Assembly (NCBI RefSeq): GCF_000236785.1
Contig: NZ_AGUF01000087.1
Coordinates: forward strand, 1 to 64,000
Length of the DNA: 64,000 nt
Source of the DNA: Achromobacter arsenitoxydans SY8
Lineage (GTDB): Bacteria > Pseudomonadota > Gammaproteobacteria > Burkholderiales > Burkholderiaceae_B
Reading direction: 5' to 3'
The notes under the pieces were generated by a model. It was not told the origin of the DNA, ran no database searches, and was given only the letters and a program-made list of their open reading frames with translations. The translations under genes were made by a program, and so were the position numbers. Below, piece after piece: positions 25,284 to 36,231 of the stretch; within the stretch, counting starts at the first letter, position 1; every line of letters begins with the position of its first letter.

Positions 25284-27110
25284 TCAGCGCAGCGCTTCGT
25301 AGATGCGGATCGCCAGGTCCTGGGAGATGCCGTCGACGGACGCCAGGTCTTCGATGCTGGCCGAGGCCACGCCCGAGAAGCCGCCAAAGCGGGCGAGCAG
25401 GCGCTGGCGGCGGCGGGCGCCGACGCCTTCGATTTCCTCCAGCCGCGAGACATTGCGCGTTTTGGCGCGCCGGGCGCGCATGCCGGTGATGGCGAAACGG
25501 TGCGCCTCGTCGCGCACCTGGGCAATCAGCATCAGCGCGGCGGATTCGCCGCCCAGCGCCACGGGCGGACGCTCGTCGGCGAAGACCAGGGTTTCCAGGC
25601 CGACCTTGCGCCCTTCCCCCTTGGCCACGCCAACCAGCGTCTGGATGTCCAGGCCCAGTTCGGCGAACACCTTGCGGGCGACCTCGACCTGTCCCTTGCC
25701 GCCGTCGATCAGGACCAGCCCCGGCATCTGGGCATCGCCGTCGGCGACCTTGGCGAAGCGCCGGGTCAGCACCTGGCGCATCGCGGCGTAGTCGTCGCCC
25801 GGCGTGATGCCCGCGATGTTGTAGCGGCGGTAGAGCGAGGGCTGCATGTCGTGGTGCTCAAACACCACACAGGAGGCCTGGGTGGCCTCCCCGGCCGTAT
25901 GGCTGATGTCAAAGCATTCGATGCGCAGCGCGTCCAGCGCGGCTTCGTCCGTATCCAGATCCAGCGCCTCGGCCAGCGCCAGGGTGCGAGCCGCCCGGGC
26001 GCCGGATTCGGTCAGCGCGCGCGCCAGCGCCATCTCGGCGTTTTTCGCGGCCTGTTCCAGCCACGACCGGCGCGTGCCCTGCGGCCGCGTCAGCACGCGC
26101 GATGGGCGTCCGCCGGCCTGCTCCACCAGCAGCGTGATCAGGTCGGGATCGGGCAAAGCGTGCGAACAGACCAGCACGGGCGGCATCGCGTTGTCCGTGT
26201 AGTGCTGGGCCACGAAGGCTTCCAGCACCTGCGGCGCGGCCTCGCCTTCGGCATGGCTGGGAAAGAACGGTTTGTCGCCCAGGTGACGGCCGCCGCGCAC
26301 CATCGCCAGGTTGACGCACACCTTGCCGCCTGCGACCGCCACCGCGATGATGTCGGTGTCCTCGCCGCTGACGTTTTCCATGGTCTGCTGATGCAGCACG
26401 CGCGCCAGCGAGCCCATCTGGTCGCGCAGCGCGGCGGCTTCCTCGAAGCGCAGCTCGCTGGAGGCCTGCAGCATGCGGGCCTCGATCTCGCCCATCACGT
26501 CCTTGGCCTCGCCGTTCAGGAAGCGCACCGCCCGCTGCACGTCGCGCTCATAGTCGGCGGCTTCGATCGCGCCCACGCAGGGCGCCGAGCAGCGGCCGAT
26601 CTGATGCAGCAGACAGGGCCGCGAACGGTTGGCGAAGACGCTGTCCTCGCAGGTGCGCAGGCGGAACACCTTCTGCAGGATCTGGATGGTTTCGCGCACG
26701 GCCCAGGCGTTGGGAAAGGGGCCGAAGAACTGCCCGCGCTTATTGGTGGCGCCGCGGTAGTAGGCAATGCGCGGCCAGTCGTGGCCGGTGATATGCAGGT
26801 AGGGATAGGACTTGTCGTCGCGGAACAGGATGTTGTAGCGCGGCTTCAGGCTCTTGATGAGGTTGTTTTCCAGGATCAGCGCTTCCGCCTCGGAGCGCGT
26901 CACCGTGACCTCCAGCCGCGCCACCTTCGCCACCATCTGGGCGATGCGCGGGCTGGACAGGTTCTTCTGGAAATACGACGATACGCGCTTCTTCAGGTCG
27001 CGCGCCTTGCCGACATACATGACCTCGCCGGCCGCATCCAGATGCCGGTATACGCCCGGCAGATGCGGCAGGTCAGACAGGAACGATTTGAGATTGAAGT
27101 CGTCGGGCAT
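25284..27110 (-). CDS. uvrC: Excinuclease ABC subunit C
   Basis: 608 residues. Makes both incisions in nucleotide excision repair with UvrA and UvrB. The N-terminal GIY-YIG domain is clear ([30 protein letters not shown]); a UVR/UvrB-binding segment lies around residues 200-235; the RNase H-like 5' endonuclease half has [10 protein letters not shown] and [11 protein letters not shown]; a C-terminal helix-hairpin-helix is at [20 protein letters not shown]. Its start lies inside the nagZ gene (38-base overlap). Confidence 0.98.
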   Translation of the reverse strand: MPDDFNLKSFLSDLPHLPGVYRHLDAAGEVMYVGKARDLKKRVSSYFQKNLSSPRIAQMVAKVARLEVTVTRSEAEALILENNLIKSLKPRYNILFRDDKSYPYLHITGHDWPRIAYYRGATNKRGQFFGPFPNAWAVRETIQILQKVFRLRTCEDSVFANRSRPCLLHQIGRCSAPCVGAIEAADYERDVQRAVRFLNGEAKDVMGEIEARMLQASSELRFEEAAALRDQMGSLARVLHQQTMENVSGEDTDIIAVAVAGGKVCVNLAMVRGGRHLGDKPFFPSHAEGEAAPQVLEAFVAQHYTDNAMPPVLVCSHALPDPDLITLLVEQAGGRPSRVLTRPQGTRRSWLEQAAKNAEMALARALTESGARAARTLALAEALDLDTDEAALDALRIECFDISHTAGEATQASCVVFEHHDMQPSLYRRYNIAGITPGDDYAAMRQVLTRRFAKVADGDAQMPGLVLIDGGKGQVEVARKVFAELGLDIQTLVGVAKGEGRKVGLETLVFADERPPVALGGESAALMLIAQVRDEAHRFAITGMRARRAKTRNVSRLEEIEGVGARRRQRLLARFGGFSGVASASIEDLASVDGISQDLAIRIYEALR

Positions 27111-28131
27111 TCTGGTAACGGCTTTCAGCCTGCAAGGTGTCCCAGTCGGGCGCGTCGAAGCGCGGCATCAGGCGACGGATGCGGGCGACGGACTCGGGCG
27201 GGTGGTCGAACTCCAGCCGCGACAGCAGCTCGTCGGCCAGGTCCGGCCGGTTGCACACCAGCACCATGTCGCAGCCGGCGCGCAGCGCGGCGTTGGCGCG
27301 GTCCAGGATGTCGCCGGCGACCGACGCGCCTTCCATGGTCAGGTCGTCCGAGAACACGACCCCATCGTAGCCCAGGCGCTTGCGCAGAATGTCCTGCACC
27401 CAGCGCTTGGAGAAACCGGCCGGATGCTTGTCGACCTTGGGATAGATCACGTGCGCGGGCATCACGGACGGCAGCACGGCGTCGCCCAGCCAGGCGTACG
27501 GGGCCGCATCGTCCTGCAGGATCTGGTCCAGCGTGCGCGGGTCTACGGGAATTTCGTGGTGCGAGTCGGCGCCGACGTAGCCGTGGCCCGGGAAGTGCTT
27601 GCCGCAGGCCGACATGCCGGCCAGCGCCAGGCCCTGCACCAGCGCGCGCGACAGCATCGTCACCACGCGCGGGTCATGGTGGAAGGCGCGATTGCCGATC
27701 ACCTTGCTGACCCCGTAGTCCAGGTCCAGCACCGGCGTGAAGCTCATGTCCACGCCGCAGGCGCGCAGCTCGGCGGCCAGGACGTAGCCGGCCTCGGTCG
27801 CCAGCCGCATCGCGTTCAGGGGATCGCGGTCCCACAGCGCGCCCAGTTCGCGCATGGGGGGCAAGGCGGTGAAACCGTCGTCCCGGAAGCGCTGCACGCG
27901 GCCGCCCTCGTGGTCCACCAGGATCAGCAGCGGCTCCTTGCGAGCCTTGTGGATCTGGCGGGTCAGCTCGGTCAGCTGGGCGCGGTTCTCGAAGTTGCGG
28001 GCGAAAAGAATCACGCCGCCCACCAGCGGGTGGCGCAGGCGCTTCTTTTCGGCCTTCGTCAGCGTGTATCCCGCCACATCGACCATCACGGGGCCGGGGG
28101 GCAGAACCGCCTTGGATTTTTTCTTGGCCAT
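27073..28131 (-). CDS. nagZ: Beta-N-acetylhexosaminidase NagZ
   Basis: 352 residues, glycoside hydrolase family 3, cytoplasmic. Removes GlcNAc from 1,6-anhydromuropeptides in cell-wall recycling. Key motifs: [27 protein letters not shown], the active-site loop [18 protein letters not shown] with its catalytic histidine, and the nucleophile aspartate in [13 protein letters not shown]. It overlaps uvrC by 38 bases and follows acpS on the same strand. Some helices of the C-terminal half extend past the usual end ([13 protein letters not shown]). Confidence 0.97.
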   Translation of the reverse strand: MAKKKSKAVLPPGPVMVDVAGYTLTKAEKKRLRHPLVGGVILFARNFENRAQLTELTRQIHKARKEPLLILVDHEGGRVQRFRDDGFTALPPMRELGALWDRDPLNAMRLATEAGYVLAAELRACGVDMSFTPVLDLDYGVSKVIGNRAFHHDPRVVTMLSRALVQGLALAGMSACGKHFPGHGYVGADSHHEIPVDPRTLDQILQDDAAPYAWLGDAVLPSVMPAHVIYPKVDKHPAGFSKRWVQDILRKRLGYDGVVFSDDLTMEGASVAGDILDRANAALRAGCDMVLVCNRPDLADELLSRLEFDHPPESVARIRRLMPRFDAPDWDTLQAESRYQNARRLQSQIVPV

Positions 28132-28182
28132 AGGGCTGTCCTTGTATCTATGCGCGGCAAGCCGGCCGGGAGAAGCCCGGGC

Positions 28183-28647
28183 TCAGGGCTTGCGCTCGAC
28201 CACCACGTACGCGGCGGCCATGTCGGATTCATCGGTAATGGAAACATGGGCCGCGCCGAAGCGCTGCTCATACCATTCCAGCAGTTCGGGCGCGATCACC
28301 AGCACCGGACGGCCGCCCGGCGCGTTCAGCGTCTGCACGCGGCGCCAGGTCATGGGCATGCGCATGCCCAACCCGATCGCCTTGGAAAACGCCTCTTTGG
28401 CGGCGAAGCGGGTGGCCAGGAAGCGCAGCCCGCGGACGGGGTCGCGGGCGCGGCGGGCATGGAATTTCTGCAGCTCCTCGACGCCCAGGATCTTCTCGGC
28501 AAAACGGTCGCCGTGGCGCGCCAGGGCGCGCTCGATGCGGTCGATGCGCAGGAGGTCCATGCCGATGCCGGCGATGGCGCCGGGAGGCGTGGCGGCGGAC
28601 GATTCAGGCATGGGCGGCTTCGCGGGAAGAGCGTCGGATCGGGTCAT
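28183..28647 (-). CDS. acpS: Holo-[acyl-carrier-protein] synthase
   Basis: 154 residues if started at [10 protein letters not shown]; Met at 28611 would give 142. Transfers 4'-phosphopantetheine from CoA to acyl carrier protein. The family motifs [16 protein letters not shown] (Mg-binding Asp) and [17 protein letters not shown] (Glu and Lys of the second motif) are present. The N-terminal 25 residues are Pro/Ala-rich and outside the domain, so the shorter start is possible. It follows pdxJ by ten bases, a widespread pairing. Confidence 0.97.
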   Translation of the reverse strand: MTRSDALPAKPPMPESSAATPPGAIAGIGMDLLRIDRIERALARHGDRFAEKILGVEELQKFHARRARDPVRGLRFLATRFAAKEAFSKAIGLGMRMPMTWRRVQTLNAPGGRPVLVIAPELLEWYEQRFGAAHVSITDESDMAAAYVVVERKP

Positions 28648-28657
28648 CGCCGCGCGA

Positions 28658-29398
28658 TCAGGCGCCGCGCAGGGCGTGCAGCCGCGCCTGCACCATCAGC
28701 GCCTTCATGTCGCGCACCGCCTTTTCCCAGCCGTCGAATATCGCCTGCGCCACGATGGCGTGGCCGATATTGAGTTCGGAAATGCCGTCCAGCGCGGCCA
28801 CCGGCTTGACATTGCCGTAGTGCAGGCCATGGCCGGCGTTCACGCGCAGGCCGTGGCGCAGGCCTTCGGCCACCGCCAGGCGGATGCGCTGCAATTCGGC
28901 CTGGGCGGCCTCGCCCTCGGCTTCGGCATAGGCGCCCGTGTGCAGTTCAATCACGGGCGCGCCGGCCTTGGCCGCGGCGGCGATCTGAACGGGGTCCGGA
29001 TCAATGAAGAGCGATACGCGGATGCCGGCCTCGGCCAGCAGGGCCACCGCGTCCGACACCGGGCCCATGGCGCCAGCGACTTCCAGCCCGCCTTCCGTCG
29101 TGAGCTCGGTGCGCTTTTCGGGCACCAGGCAGACATCGCTGGGTTTGACCGCGCAGGCGATCTCCAGCATTTCCGGGGTGACCGCGCACTCCAGGTTCAT
29201 GCGGGTGCGCAGCTGCGGCCGGATGGCATAGACGTCCGCGTCCTGGATGTGGCGCCGGTCTTCGCGCAGGTGCAGCGTGATCAGGTCGGCCCCGGCGTCT
29301 TCCGCGCGCAGCGCGGCGGCGATCGGATCGGGGTAAACCGTATGGCGTTGTTGCCGCAGCGTGGCGACGTGGTCGATATTTACACCAAGTTCTATCAT
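28658..29398 (-). CDS. pdxJ: Pyridoxine 5'-phosphate synthase
   Basis: 246 residues. Condenses 1-deoxyxylulose 5-phosphate with aminoacetone 3-phosphate in the DXP-dependent vitamin B6 pathway. Typical stretches: [65 protein letters not shown] and [13 protein letters not shown]. The start overlaps the stop of the efflux channel gene (ATGA), which ties the B6 genes to the efflux operon in one transcript. Confidence 0.98.
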   Translation of the reverse strand: MIELGVNIDHVATLRQQRHTVYPDPIAAALRAEDAGADLITLHLREDRRHIQDADVYAIRPQLRTRMNLECAVTPEMLEIACAVKPSDVCLVPEKRTELTTEGGLEVAGAMGPVSDAVALLAEAGIRVSLFIDPDPVQIAAAAKAGAPVIELHTGAYAEAEGEAAQAELQRIRLAVAEGLRHGLRVNAGHGLHYGNVKPVAALDGISELNIGHAIVAQAIFDGWEKAVRDMKALMVQARLHALRGA

Positions 29399-30888
29399 TG
29401 CACTTTCGTTGTTTCTTCCCAGCCGCCGCCCAGCGCCTTGTACAGCTCCACGCGATTGATCAGCGCGGCCAGGCCGGTCTGCACCAGCGACAACTGGGCG
29501 TTGAAAAAGTCCACCTGCGCGGTCTGCACCTGCAGGTAGCTGTCGATACCGTTGGTATACCGCAAATTCGACAGTTCCAGCGTCCGCGCCGAAGAATCCT
29601 GCAGCGCGCGCTGGGCATCCAGCTGCGCGCCGTAGGTTGCTTCGCCCGCCAGCGCGTCCGACACTTCGCGGAACGCCTGCTGGATGCTCTGTTCGTATTG
29701 CGACACCGCGATATTTTCGCGCGCCTTGGCCAGGTTCAGCCCTTCGCGGATACTGCCGCCGGCAAACAGCGGCGTGGTGATCGAGGGCGAGAAGCTCCAG
29801 TAGCCCTGACCGCCCTTGAACAGGTCTCCCAGCGACGGGCTGGCCACGCCCAGCAGGCCGGTCAGCGAGATGGTCGGGAAGAACGCCGCGCGCGCCGCGC
29901 CGATATTGGCGTTGGCGGACAGCAGCTGGTTTTCGGCCGCCGCGATATCGGGCCGGCGTTCAAGCAGGTCGGACGGCAGGCCCGACGGCACCGTGGCCAG
30001 CAATTGGTCGCGGCCGAACTCCGCGGGCGCGGGCAGCGTGTCGGGCAGCGGCGTGCCCACCACCAGCACCAGCGCGTTCATGGCCTGGGCGCGCGCGCGC
30101 GCCAACTGCGCCAGGTCGGCCGAGGCCGTGTCCAGCAGCGACTTGGACTGGTTCAGATCCAGTTCGGACGACACGCCGCCGTCGAAGCGGCGCTTGACCA
30201 GGTCATAGGACTCCTGGCGCGACGCCAGCGTGCGCTGCGTCAGGTCAAGCTGGACTTCGGCGGCGCGCAGATTGAAATACGACTGAGCGACCGCGCCCAC
30301 CAGGGTGATCTGCACGGTCTTTTGCGCCTGTTCCGTCGACAGGTATTGCTGATACGCCGCTTCGGACAGGTTGCGCAGGCGGCCGAACAGGTCGATCTCG
30401 AAGGTCGTCAGGCCGATGCCGGCCTGGTACGAGCTGCTGATCGAGCTGGAGTCGGGGCCGCCGGCCCGCATGTTGGCCGGCAGGTGCTGGCGCTGGCCCT
30501 GGATGCCGGCTCCGATGCTGGGCCATTGCTCGCCGCGCTGGATGCCGTACTGGGCGCGGGCCTCTTCGACGCGTTGCACCGCCACGCGCAGGTCGCGGTT
30601 GTTCAGCAGCGCCAGTTCGATCAGGGCCTGCAGGCGCGGATCGCGGAAGAATTCGCGCCATCCCAGGTCTGCCGCGGGCGTGCCCGCTTCCGGCATCACG
30701 TCGGAGGACGGCTGCGTGCCCAGCGTGGTCGCGCGCGAATACGCGCCGTACTGGACCTTGGGCTGGTCGGGCCACGCGCCGCTCACGGGCGCATCGGGGC
30801 GCTTGTAGTCGGGCGCCAGCGAGCAGCCGGCCAACGCCACCGCCACGAAGGCGGACAAGGCGGTCTGTTTCAACTTCAGGGCTTTCAT
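29395..30888 (-). CDS. RND efflux outer-membrane channel lipoprotein (OprM/NodT family)
   Basis: 497 residues. A lipoprotein signal ends at ALAGC (Cys about 22), followed by [13 protein letters not shown], the family's usual first lines. Two outer-membrane-efflux-protein repeats form the trimeric TolC-like tunnel; [20 protein letters not shown] and [18 protein letters not shown] are characteristic. It is the third gene of the adaptor-pump-channel set, overlaps the pump gene (ATGA) and is overlapped by pdxJ. Achromobacter AxyM and Pseudomonas OprM are the nearest relatives I would expect. Confidence 0.95.
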   Translation of the reverse strand: MKALKLKQTALSAFVAVALAGCSLAPDYKRPDAPVSGAWPDQPKVQYGAYSRATTLGTQPSSDVMPEAGTPAADLGWREFFRDPRLQALIELALLNNRDLRVAVQRVEEARAQYGIQRGEQWPSIGAGIQGQRQHLPANMRAGGPDSSSISSSYQAGIGLTTFEIDLFGRLRNLSEAAYQQYLSTEQAQKTVQITLVGAVAQSYFNLRAAEVQLDLTQRTLASRQESYDLVKRRFDGGVSSELDLNQSKSLLDTASADLAQLARARAQAMNALVLVVGTPLPDTLPAPAEFGRDQLLATVPSGLPSDLLERRPDIAAAENQLLSANANIGAARAAFFPTISLTGLLGVASPSLGDLFKGGQGYWSFSPSITTPLFAGGSIREGLNLAKARENIAVSQYEQSIQQAFREVSDALAGEATYGAQLDAQRALQDSSARTLELSNLRYTNGIDSYLQVQTAQVDFFNAQLSLVQTGLAALINRVELYKALGGGWEETTKVQ

Positions 30889-33800
30889 TCCTTGCCCTCC
30901 TGGCCACCAGTGGGTTGTGCGGGTTGCGGCGTCGCCGTGGCGGGAGCCTGTCCGGCCTCCGCCTTCTTGGCGGCCTGCTCTTCCTCGAAGGCGCGCAGTT
31001 CGGCGCCGAGCAGGCGGGGCCGCGTCTTGAACAGGCCCAGCACCACTACGAAGAAGGTCGGCACGAAGATCACGGCGAACGGCGTGGCGGCCAGCATGCC
31101 GCCCAGCACGCCCAGGCCCACCGCGCGTTGGCTCGCGGCGCCAGCGCCGGTGGCCATCGCCAGCGGGATCACGCCCAGGATGAACGCCAGCGACGTCATC
31201 AGGATCGGCCGGAAGCGCAGGCGCGCGGCCTCCACCGCGGACTCGTACAGTCCCATGCCCCGCGCGTACTGGTCCTTGGCGAATTCCACGATAAGAATGG
31301 CGTTTTTGGCCGCCAGCCCGATCACGGTCACCATCCCCACCTGGAAGTACACGTCGTTGGACATGCCCAGCGCGCTGACCAACGCCACCGCGCCCAGCAT
31401 GCCCAGCGGCACCACCAGCATGACGGAAATCGGGATGGCCCAGCTTTCATATAGCGCGGCCAGCACCAGGAACACGACCAGCAGCGACAGGCCCATCAGG
31501 ATGGGAGCCTGGTTGCCCGCCTGCCGCTCCTGGTAGGAAAGGCCCGTCCATTCGTAGCCGAAGCCTTGCGGCAACTGCCCGACCAGGCGCTGCATTTCCT
31601 CCATGGCCTCGCCCGTGGTGTAGCCCGCCGCGGAACTGCCGCCGATACGCATCGACTCGTAGCTGTTGTAGCGCACGACCTGCACCGGCCCCTGCACCCA
31701 TTCGGCCGTCACGAACGTCGACAGCGGCACCATCCCGCCCTGCGCGTTGCGCGCGTTCAGCTTGAGCACGTCGGAAAGCTGCATGCGGTAAGGCGCGTCG
31801 GCCTGGACCCAGATGTTCTGCATCCGGCCCATGTTGGGGAACTTGCTCAGGTAGGCCGAACCCACCGCCGTGGAGACCAGCGTGGCGGCTTCATTGAAGT
31901 CCACCCCCAGCGCCGCCGCCTTGTCGCGGTCGATGTTCAGGCTGAGCTGCGTGCCCGCGGCCAGGCCCGTGATACGCACCTGCGACAGCACCGGGCTCTT
32001 CATGGCTTCGCCCATGAGCTGGGCCGTGGCGGCCGCCAGCGCGTCGGTGCCGGCGGCGCCGCGATCCTGCAGGCGCAGGTCGAAGCCGGTGGCGTTGCCC
32101 AGCGACGAGATGGCCGGCGGCACCAGCGTGAACACCTGCGCGTCGTGGATGCCCATCAGCTGCTTCTCGAAGGCGGTGAACGCGATCGCGCCCGCCGAAT
32201 CCTTGCGCTCCTTGCGGTCCTTGAAGTCCTTGAGCGTGGTGAACGCGATGGCGGCGTTCAGGCCGTTGCCGTTGAAGCTGTAGCCCTGCACGGCGATGAT
32301 GTTCTCGACCGCCGGGAGGCTGCTGAAGTACTTTTCGACCTGCTCGATCACCTCGACCGTGCGGTTGGCGCTGGCGCCGGTGGGCAATTCGATGTTGCTG
32401 ATCACGTAGCCCTGGTCTTCCTCGGGCAGGAACGACGACGGCAGGCGCAGGTACAGCCAGCCCAGCAGCAGAACCAGGACCAGGAAGATCAGCATCATCC
32501 GGCCGCCCTTGTGCAGGATGCGCGACACCCAGTTCTGGTAGCCATGGGTGGTGGCGTCGAACTTGCGGTTGAACCAGCCGAAGAAGCCCTTCTTGTCCTC
32601 GTGGTGGCCCTTGGCCACCGGCTTGAGGATGGTGGCGCACAGCGCCGGCGTGAAGGTCAGCGCCAGCAGGGCCGAGAAGAAGATCGACACGGCCATGGCC
32701 ACCGAGAACTGCCGGTAGATCACGCCCACCGAGCCGCTCATGAAGGCCAGCGGCAGGAACACCGTCACCAGCACCAGCGTGATGCCGATGATGGCGCCGC
32801 TGATCTGCGGCATTGCTTTCTTGGTGGCCTCTTTGGGCGGCAGGCCCTCCGTCGCCATGATCCGCTCGACGTTTTCGACCACCACGATGGCGTCGTCAAC
32901 CAGAATCCCGATGGCCAGCACCATCGCGAACATGGTGAGCACGTTGATCGAGAACCCGAACCCCAGCATCACTGCGAACGACCCCAGCATGGCCACCGGG
33001 ACGACCAGCGCGGGGATCAAGGTATAGCGCACGTTCTGCAGGAACAGGTACATCACCAGGAACACCAGCACCATGGCTTCGGCCAGGGTGTGCAGCACTT
33101 GCTCGATGGACACCTTCACGTAGGGCGCGGTGTCGTACGGAACCGAATACTTGATGTTGCCGGGGAAGTACTTGGACAGCTCTTCCATCTGCTGGCGCAC
33201 GCCCTGCGCCGTGGCCAGCGCGTTGGCGTTGGGCGACAGCACGATGGCGAAGGCCGCGGTGGGAACGCCGTTCAGGCGGGCGCCGAACTGGTAGTTGTCG
33301 GCCCCCACTTCGATCCGGGCAACGTCGCGCAACAGCACCTTGGAGCCGTCGGTATTGGCGCGCAGCACGATCCGGCCGAAGCCGTCGACCGTGCTGAGCT
33401 GGCCGTTGGCCGTGACCGTGGCGGTAATGCGCTGCGAATCCGGATTGGGCGGCGCGCCGATGCTGCCGCCCGAAACCAGCACGTTCTGGCCGGCGATCGC
33501 GTTGTTGACCTCGGCCATGCTGAGGTTGAAGCCCACCAGCTTGGCCGGATCGACCCAGATGCGCATGGCGCGGGGCGCGGCGAACAGCTGGAACTGGCCC
33601 ACGCCCGGCACGCGCGACACCGGGTTCTGCACGTTGCGGGTGATGTAGTCGGCCAGCGCCGTCTGGTCCAGGGAGCCGTCGGTGGACGACACCGTCACGA
33701 TCATCAGGAAGCCGGTGCTGGTCTGCTCATACTGCAGGCCCTGCTGCTGCACGGCCGCCGGCAGCTGCGCGATCACGTTGGACACGCGGTTCTGCACGTC

Positions 33801-34115
33801 CACCTGCGCCAGGTCTGGATTGGTGCCGGGCGCGAACGTGGCGGTGATGGTCGCGGTGCCGTACGAATCGCTGACGGACTCGTAGTAGATCAGGCCCTTG
33901 GCGCCGTTGAGCTTGTCTTCGATGATGCTGGTGACCGACTCGGCCACTTCCTTGGCCGACGCGCCAGGGTAGGTGGCGGTGATCGTGATGGCGGGAGGCG
34001 CCACATCCGGGTACTGCGCGACCGGCATGTTCGGGATGGCCAGCACGCCAGCCAACAGAATGAACAGGGCGACTACCCAGGCGAAAATTGGTCGATCAAT
34101 GAAAAATTGCGGCAT
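30885..34115 (-). CDS. RND multidrug efflux pump (AcrB/MexB type, HAE1)
   Basis: 1076 residues. Inner-membrane proton-driven exporter. It starts PQFFIDRPIFAWVVALFILL; the proton-relay aspartates are in ILVDDAIVVVENVERIM; internal duplication of helices and periplasmic loops is clear, with GFGYEWTGLSYQERQAGNQA in the second half as in MexB. The last 40 residues are charged and Ala/Pro-rich. It is followed by the channel gene through an ATGA overlap. Substrates cannot be read but MexB-like pumps export beta-lactams, quinolones and other amphiphiles. Confidence 0.97.
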   Translation of the reverse strand: MPQFFIDRPIFAWVVALFILLAGVLAIPNMPVAQYPDVAPPAITITATYPGASAKEVAESVTSIIEDKLNGAKGLIYYESVSDSYGTATITATFAPGTNPDLAQVDVQNRVSNVIAQLPAAVQQQGLQYEQTSTGFLMIVTVSSTDGSLDQTALADYITRNVQNPVSRVPGVGQFQLFAAPRAMRIWVDPAKLVGFNLSMAEVNNAIAGQNVLVSGGSIGAPPNPDSQRITATVTANGQLSTVDGFGRIVLRANTDGSKVLLRDVARIEVGADNYQFGARLNGVPTAAFAIVLSPNANALATAQGVRQQMEELSKYFPGNIKYSVPYDTAPYVKVSIEQVLHTLAEAMVLVFLVMYLFLQNVRYTLIPALVVPVAMLGSFAVMLGFGFSINVLTMFAMVLAIGILVDDAIVVVENVERIMATEGLPPKEATKKAMPQISGAIIGITLVLVTVFLPLAFMSGSVGVIYRQFSVAMAVSIFFSALLALTFTPALCATILKPVAKGHHEDKKGFFGWFNRKFDATTHGYQNWVSRILHKGGRMMLIFLVLVLLLGWLYLRLPSSFLPEEDQGYVISNIELPTGASANRTVEVIEQVEKYFSSLPAVENIIAVQGYSFNGNGLNAAIAFTTLKDFKDRKERKDSAGAIAFTAFEKQLMGIHDAQVFTLVPPAISSLGNATGFDLRLQDRGAAGTDALAAATAQLMGEAMKSPVLSQVRITGLAAGTQLSLNIDRDKAAALGVDFNEAATLVSTAVGSAYLSKFPNMGRMQNIWVQADAPYRMQLSDVLKLNARNAQGGMVPLSTFVTAEWVQGPVQVVRYNSYESMRIGGSSAAGYTTGEAMEEMQRLVGQLPQGFGYEWTGLSYQERQAGNQAPILMGLSLLVVFLVLAALYESWAIPISVMLVVPLGMLGAVALVSALGMSNDVYFQVGMVTVIGLAAKNAILIVEFAKDQYARGMGLYESAVEAARLRFRPILMTSLAFILGVIPLAMATGAGAASQRAVGLGVLGGMLAATPFAVIFVPTFFVVVLGLFKTRPRLLGAELRAFEEEQAAKKAEAGQAPATATPQPAQPTGGQEGKE

Positions 34116-34180
34116 GTGGGCTGACTCTGAAAGCGATGCTCACCAAAGAGGAACGCGGCGCCTGCTGCGCCGCGTGCCGC

Positions 34181-35446
34181 TTACGATTTCTGGCCGGCGG
34201 CCTTGTCCTGCTGGGCAGGCTCGGCCGGCTTGGCGCCGGGCTGCGGGGCGGGTTCGGCGGGCTTGGCGCCAGGCTGCGCCGCGGGCGCGCCGCCCTGCGC
34301 GGGCTTGCCGCCGTTCTTCCATTCGCTGACCTGCACCGGCGCGCCGGGGCGGATCTTCTGGAAACCTTCCACGACGACGACGTCGCCCGCCTTCAGGCCG
34401 CTGGTAATCAGCCAGTTATTGTTGATGGCGCTGCCGGTGGTGACGGGCAGTTGCTCGATCTTGTTGTCCCGCACCAGCATCAGGCTCTGCTTGCCGTCGG
34501 CCGTGCGCTGCAGCGCCTGCTGCGGCACCATGAGAGCGCTGTCGTCCACGCCCTGCTCCAGCCGGACTCGCACGTACATGCCGGGCAGCAGGATGTAGTC
34601 GGGATTGGGCACTTCGGCGCGCAGATTCACCTGGCCCGTGGACGGATCCACGGTGATGCCGGTGAACAGCAGCTTGGCGGGATGCTCGTATTCCGAGCCG
34701 TCTTCCAGCACCACGGTGGCGCGCGCGGCGTCCTTGCCCACCTGCTGCAGCCTGCCGCTGGCGAAGGCGCGGCGCAGCGCGGCCAGGTCGGCCGTGGACT
34801 GGGTGAAGTCGACGTAGATCGGGTCCAGCTGCTGCACCGTGGCCATCTGCGTGGCGGACGTGGATTCGACCAGCGCGCCCTCGGTGACCAGGGGCTTGCC
34901 GATACGCCCGGTGATGGGCGAGGTGACGTCGGTGTAGCCCAGATTGATGGCTGCGTTGTCCTGGGCGGCCTTGGCCGCGGCGACCGTGGCGTCGGCCTGG
35001 CGGTACGACGCCACGGCGTTGTCGTATTCCTGCTTGCTGACGGCGTTGGCCTTGACCAGCGGGGCGTAGCGGTCGGCCAGCAGCTTGGCGCTGAACAGGT
35101 TGGCCTGCGCCTGCTTCAGTTGCGCCGTCGCCTGATCGTAGGCGGCCTTGTAAGGCGCCGGATCAATCTTGAACAGCAGCTGGTTTTCCTTGACGTCGCC
35201 GCCTTGCTCGAAGGTGATGCGCTGGACGATGCCGGTGACCCGCGAGCGGATCTGGGCGTCTCGCACGGCGTCTACGCGGCCCGGCAATTCAGCAACGATG
35301 GGCGCACGCTGCGGCTGCACGGTGATGACGCTGACCTGCGGCATGCCGGGATTCATTTGCGGTCTTTCACCACATCCCGCCAACAACAGCGCGAGGACGC
35401 CACCGGAAACTGCCAGACCCGAAATACGTTTAGGCGAAAACCGCAT
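34181..35446 (-). CDS. RND periplasmic adaptor (AcrA/MexA type)
   Basis: 421 residues. Lipoprotein signal with LLAGC (Cys about 25). The barrel-sandwich and hairpin follow (VITVQPQRAPIVAELPGRVD, LLFKIDPAPYKAAYDQATAQ). The C-terminus adds about 45 residues of a Pro/Ala/Lys repeat in which QPGAKPAEPA occurs twice, an unusual disordered tail. First gene of the efflux operon; the 207-base region upstream is A+T-rich and must hold the promoter. No classic TetR regulator is adjacent. Confidence 0.95.
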   Translation of the reverse strand: MRFSPKRISGLAVSGGVLALLLAGCGERPQMNPGMPQVSVITVQPQRAPIVAELPGRVDAVRDAQIRSRVTGIVQRITFEQGGDVKENQLLFKIDPAPYKAAYDQATAQLKQAQANLFSAKLLADRYAPLVKANAVSKQEYDNAVASYRQADATVAAAKAAQDNAAINLGYTDVTSPITGRIGKPLVTEGALVESTSATQMATVQQLDPIYVDFTQSTADLAALRRAFASGRLQQVGKDAARATVVLEDGSEYEHPAKLLFTGITVDPSTGQVNLRAEVPNPDYILLPGMYVRVRLEQGVDDSALMVPQQALQRTADGKQSLMLVRDNKIEQLPVTTGSAINNNWLITSGLKAGDVVVVEGFQKIRPGAPVQVSEWKNGGKPAQGGAPAAQPGAKPAEPAPQPGAKPAEPAQQDKAAGQKS

Positions 35447-35653
35447 TGAAACCCCCGCGTAGCGTAATGAACCGCGTCATGAAATCGCGCCAGGCCGCCA
35501 CGGCCTTCCGAAAGCGCCAGCAAGGCGCTTTCAGAATATAACCATGCGTCACCGACGATACGTGAACAGCCCAATAATGTAACTCAGATATTGGGGAAAT
35601 CACGTACTTTCATAAGGTTTCGAGGAACTTTTGGGGATGCTTCCGCAACACTT

Positions 35654-36043
35654 TTACGCGCTGCTACATTCGCGAAGATTGCCCAGGAACGCATAGCCTA
35701 TGCCATGCACGGTATGCAGGGGCAGGCGCGCGCCCGCCTTGCGCACCTTGCCGCGCAGACGGCAGATGGCGACGTTCAGCGAGCGCATGTTGAGTCCGCT
35801 GCGGATGGCCTTGAATTCTTCGCGCACCAGTTCGCGCCGCGGATTACGCACCAGGCAGGAGAAACAGGCGCGTTCGATCTCGGTGAGATCAAGGCGCGCG
35901 CCGTTGGGCATTTGCAGCGTCCAGCCCCAGTAGAGCAGGCTCCACCAGCCATCAATGGGCTCCGCGCCGGGCGCTGCCAGCGCGTTGCGCTGGTGACGGG
36001 AAGGAGCAAGGGACGCCCGGGCGGGAAGATCGCGAACATTCAC
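35654..36043 (-). CDS. Stand-alone OmpR/PhoB-type winged-helix DNA-binding protein
   Basis: 129 residues. After about 38 variable residues comes a complete Trans_reg_C fold: GARLDLTEIERACFSCLVRN, then the recognition part NMRSLNVAICRLRGKVRK, ending HTVHGIGYAFLG. No receiver domain and no membrane helix exist, so it cannot be controlled by ordinary phosphorylation. It lies 207 bases upstream of the efflux operon on the same strand and may regulate it, or itself. Confidence 0.8.
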   Translation of the reverse strand: MNVRDLPARASLAPSRHQRNALAAPGAEPIDGWWSLLYWGWTLQMPNGARLDLTEIERACFSCLVRNPRRELVREEFKAIRSGLNMRSLNVAICRLRGKVRKAGARLPLHTVHGIGYAFLGNLRECSSA

Positions 36044-36231
36044 GGGAGATCTCCTACGGGACGGCGCTGGGCAAGGCGGGCTTGCCGGCCGGTCCCGGTC
36101 AAGGTTGCAGGATGTCCCAGAAGACTACCGCCCGCGAACGGGCCCCAGGGTTGACCTGACACATTTATCAGACCAATCCGAGATCTGCCGCGCGACCGCC
36201 GCATACCGGGCCGTCGCGCCCGCCAGGGCAG

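Noticed and set aside
24540-27710. Plus-strand open frame of 1056 codons antisense to pgsA, uvrC and nagZ
   Set aside because: It lies opposite three well-recognised genes, has a His/Arg/Gly/Gln-rich composition typical of the complement of GC-rich genes, and shows no domain.
31566-34124. Plus-strand open frame of 852 codons antisense to the RND pump
   Set aside because: Shadow of a high-GC gene; the pump reading is unambiguous.
34200-34300. Tandem-repeat-like sequence at the adaptor gene 3' end as a mobile or CRISPR-like repeat
   Set aside because: It encodes the QPGAKPAEPA-type tail in frame; only two to three units, no spacers.
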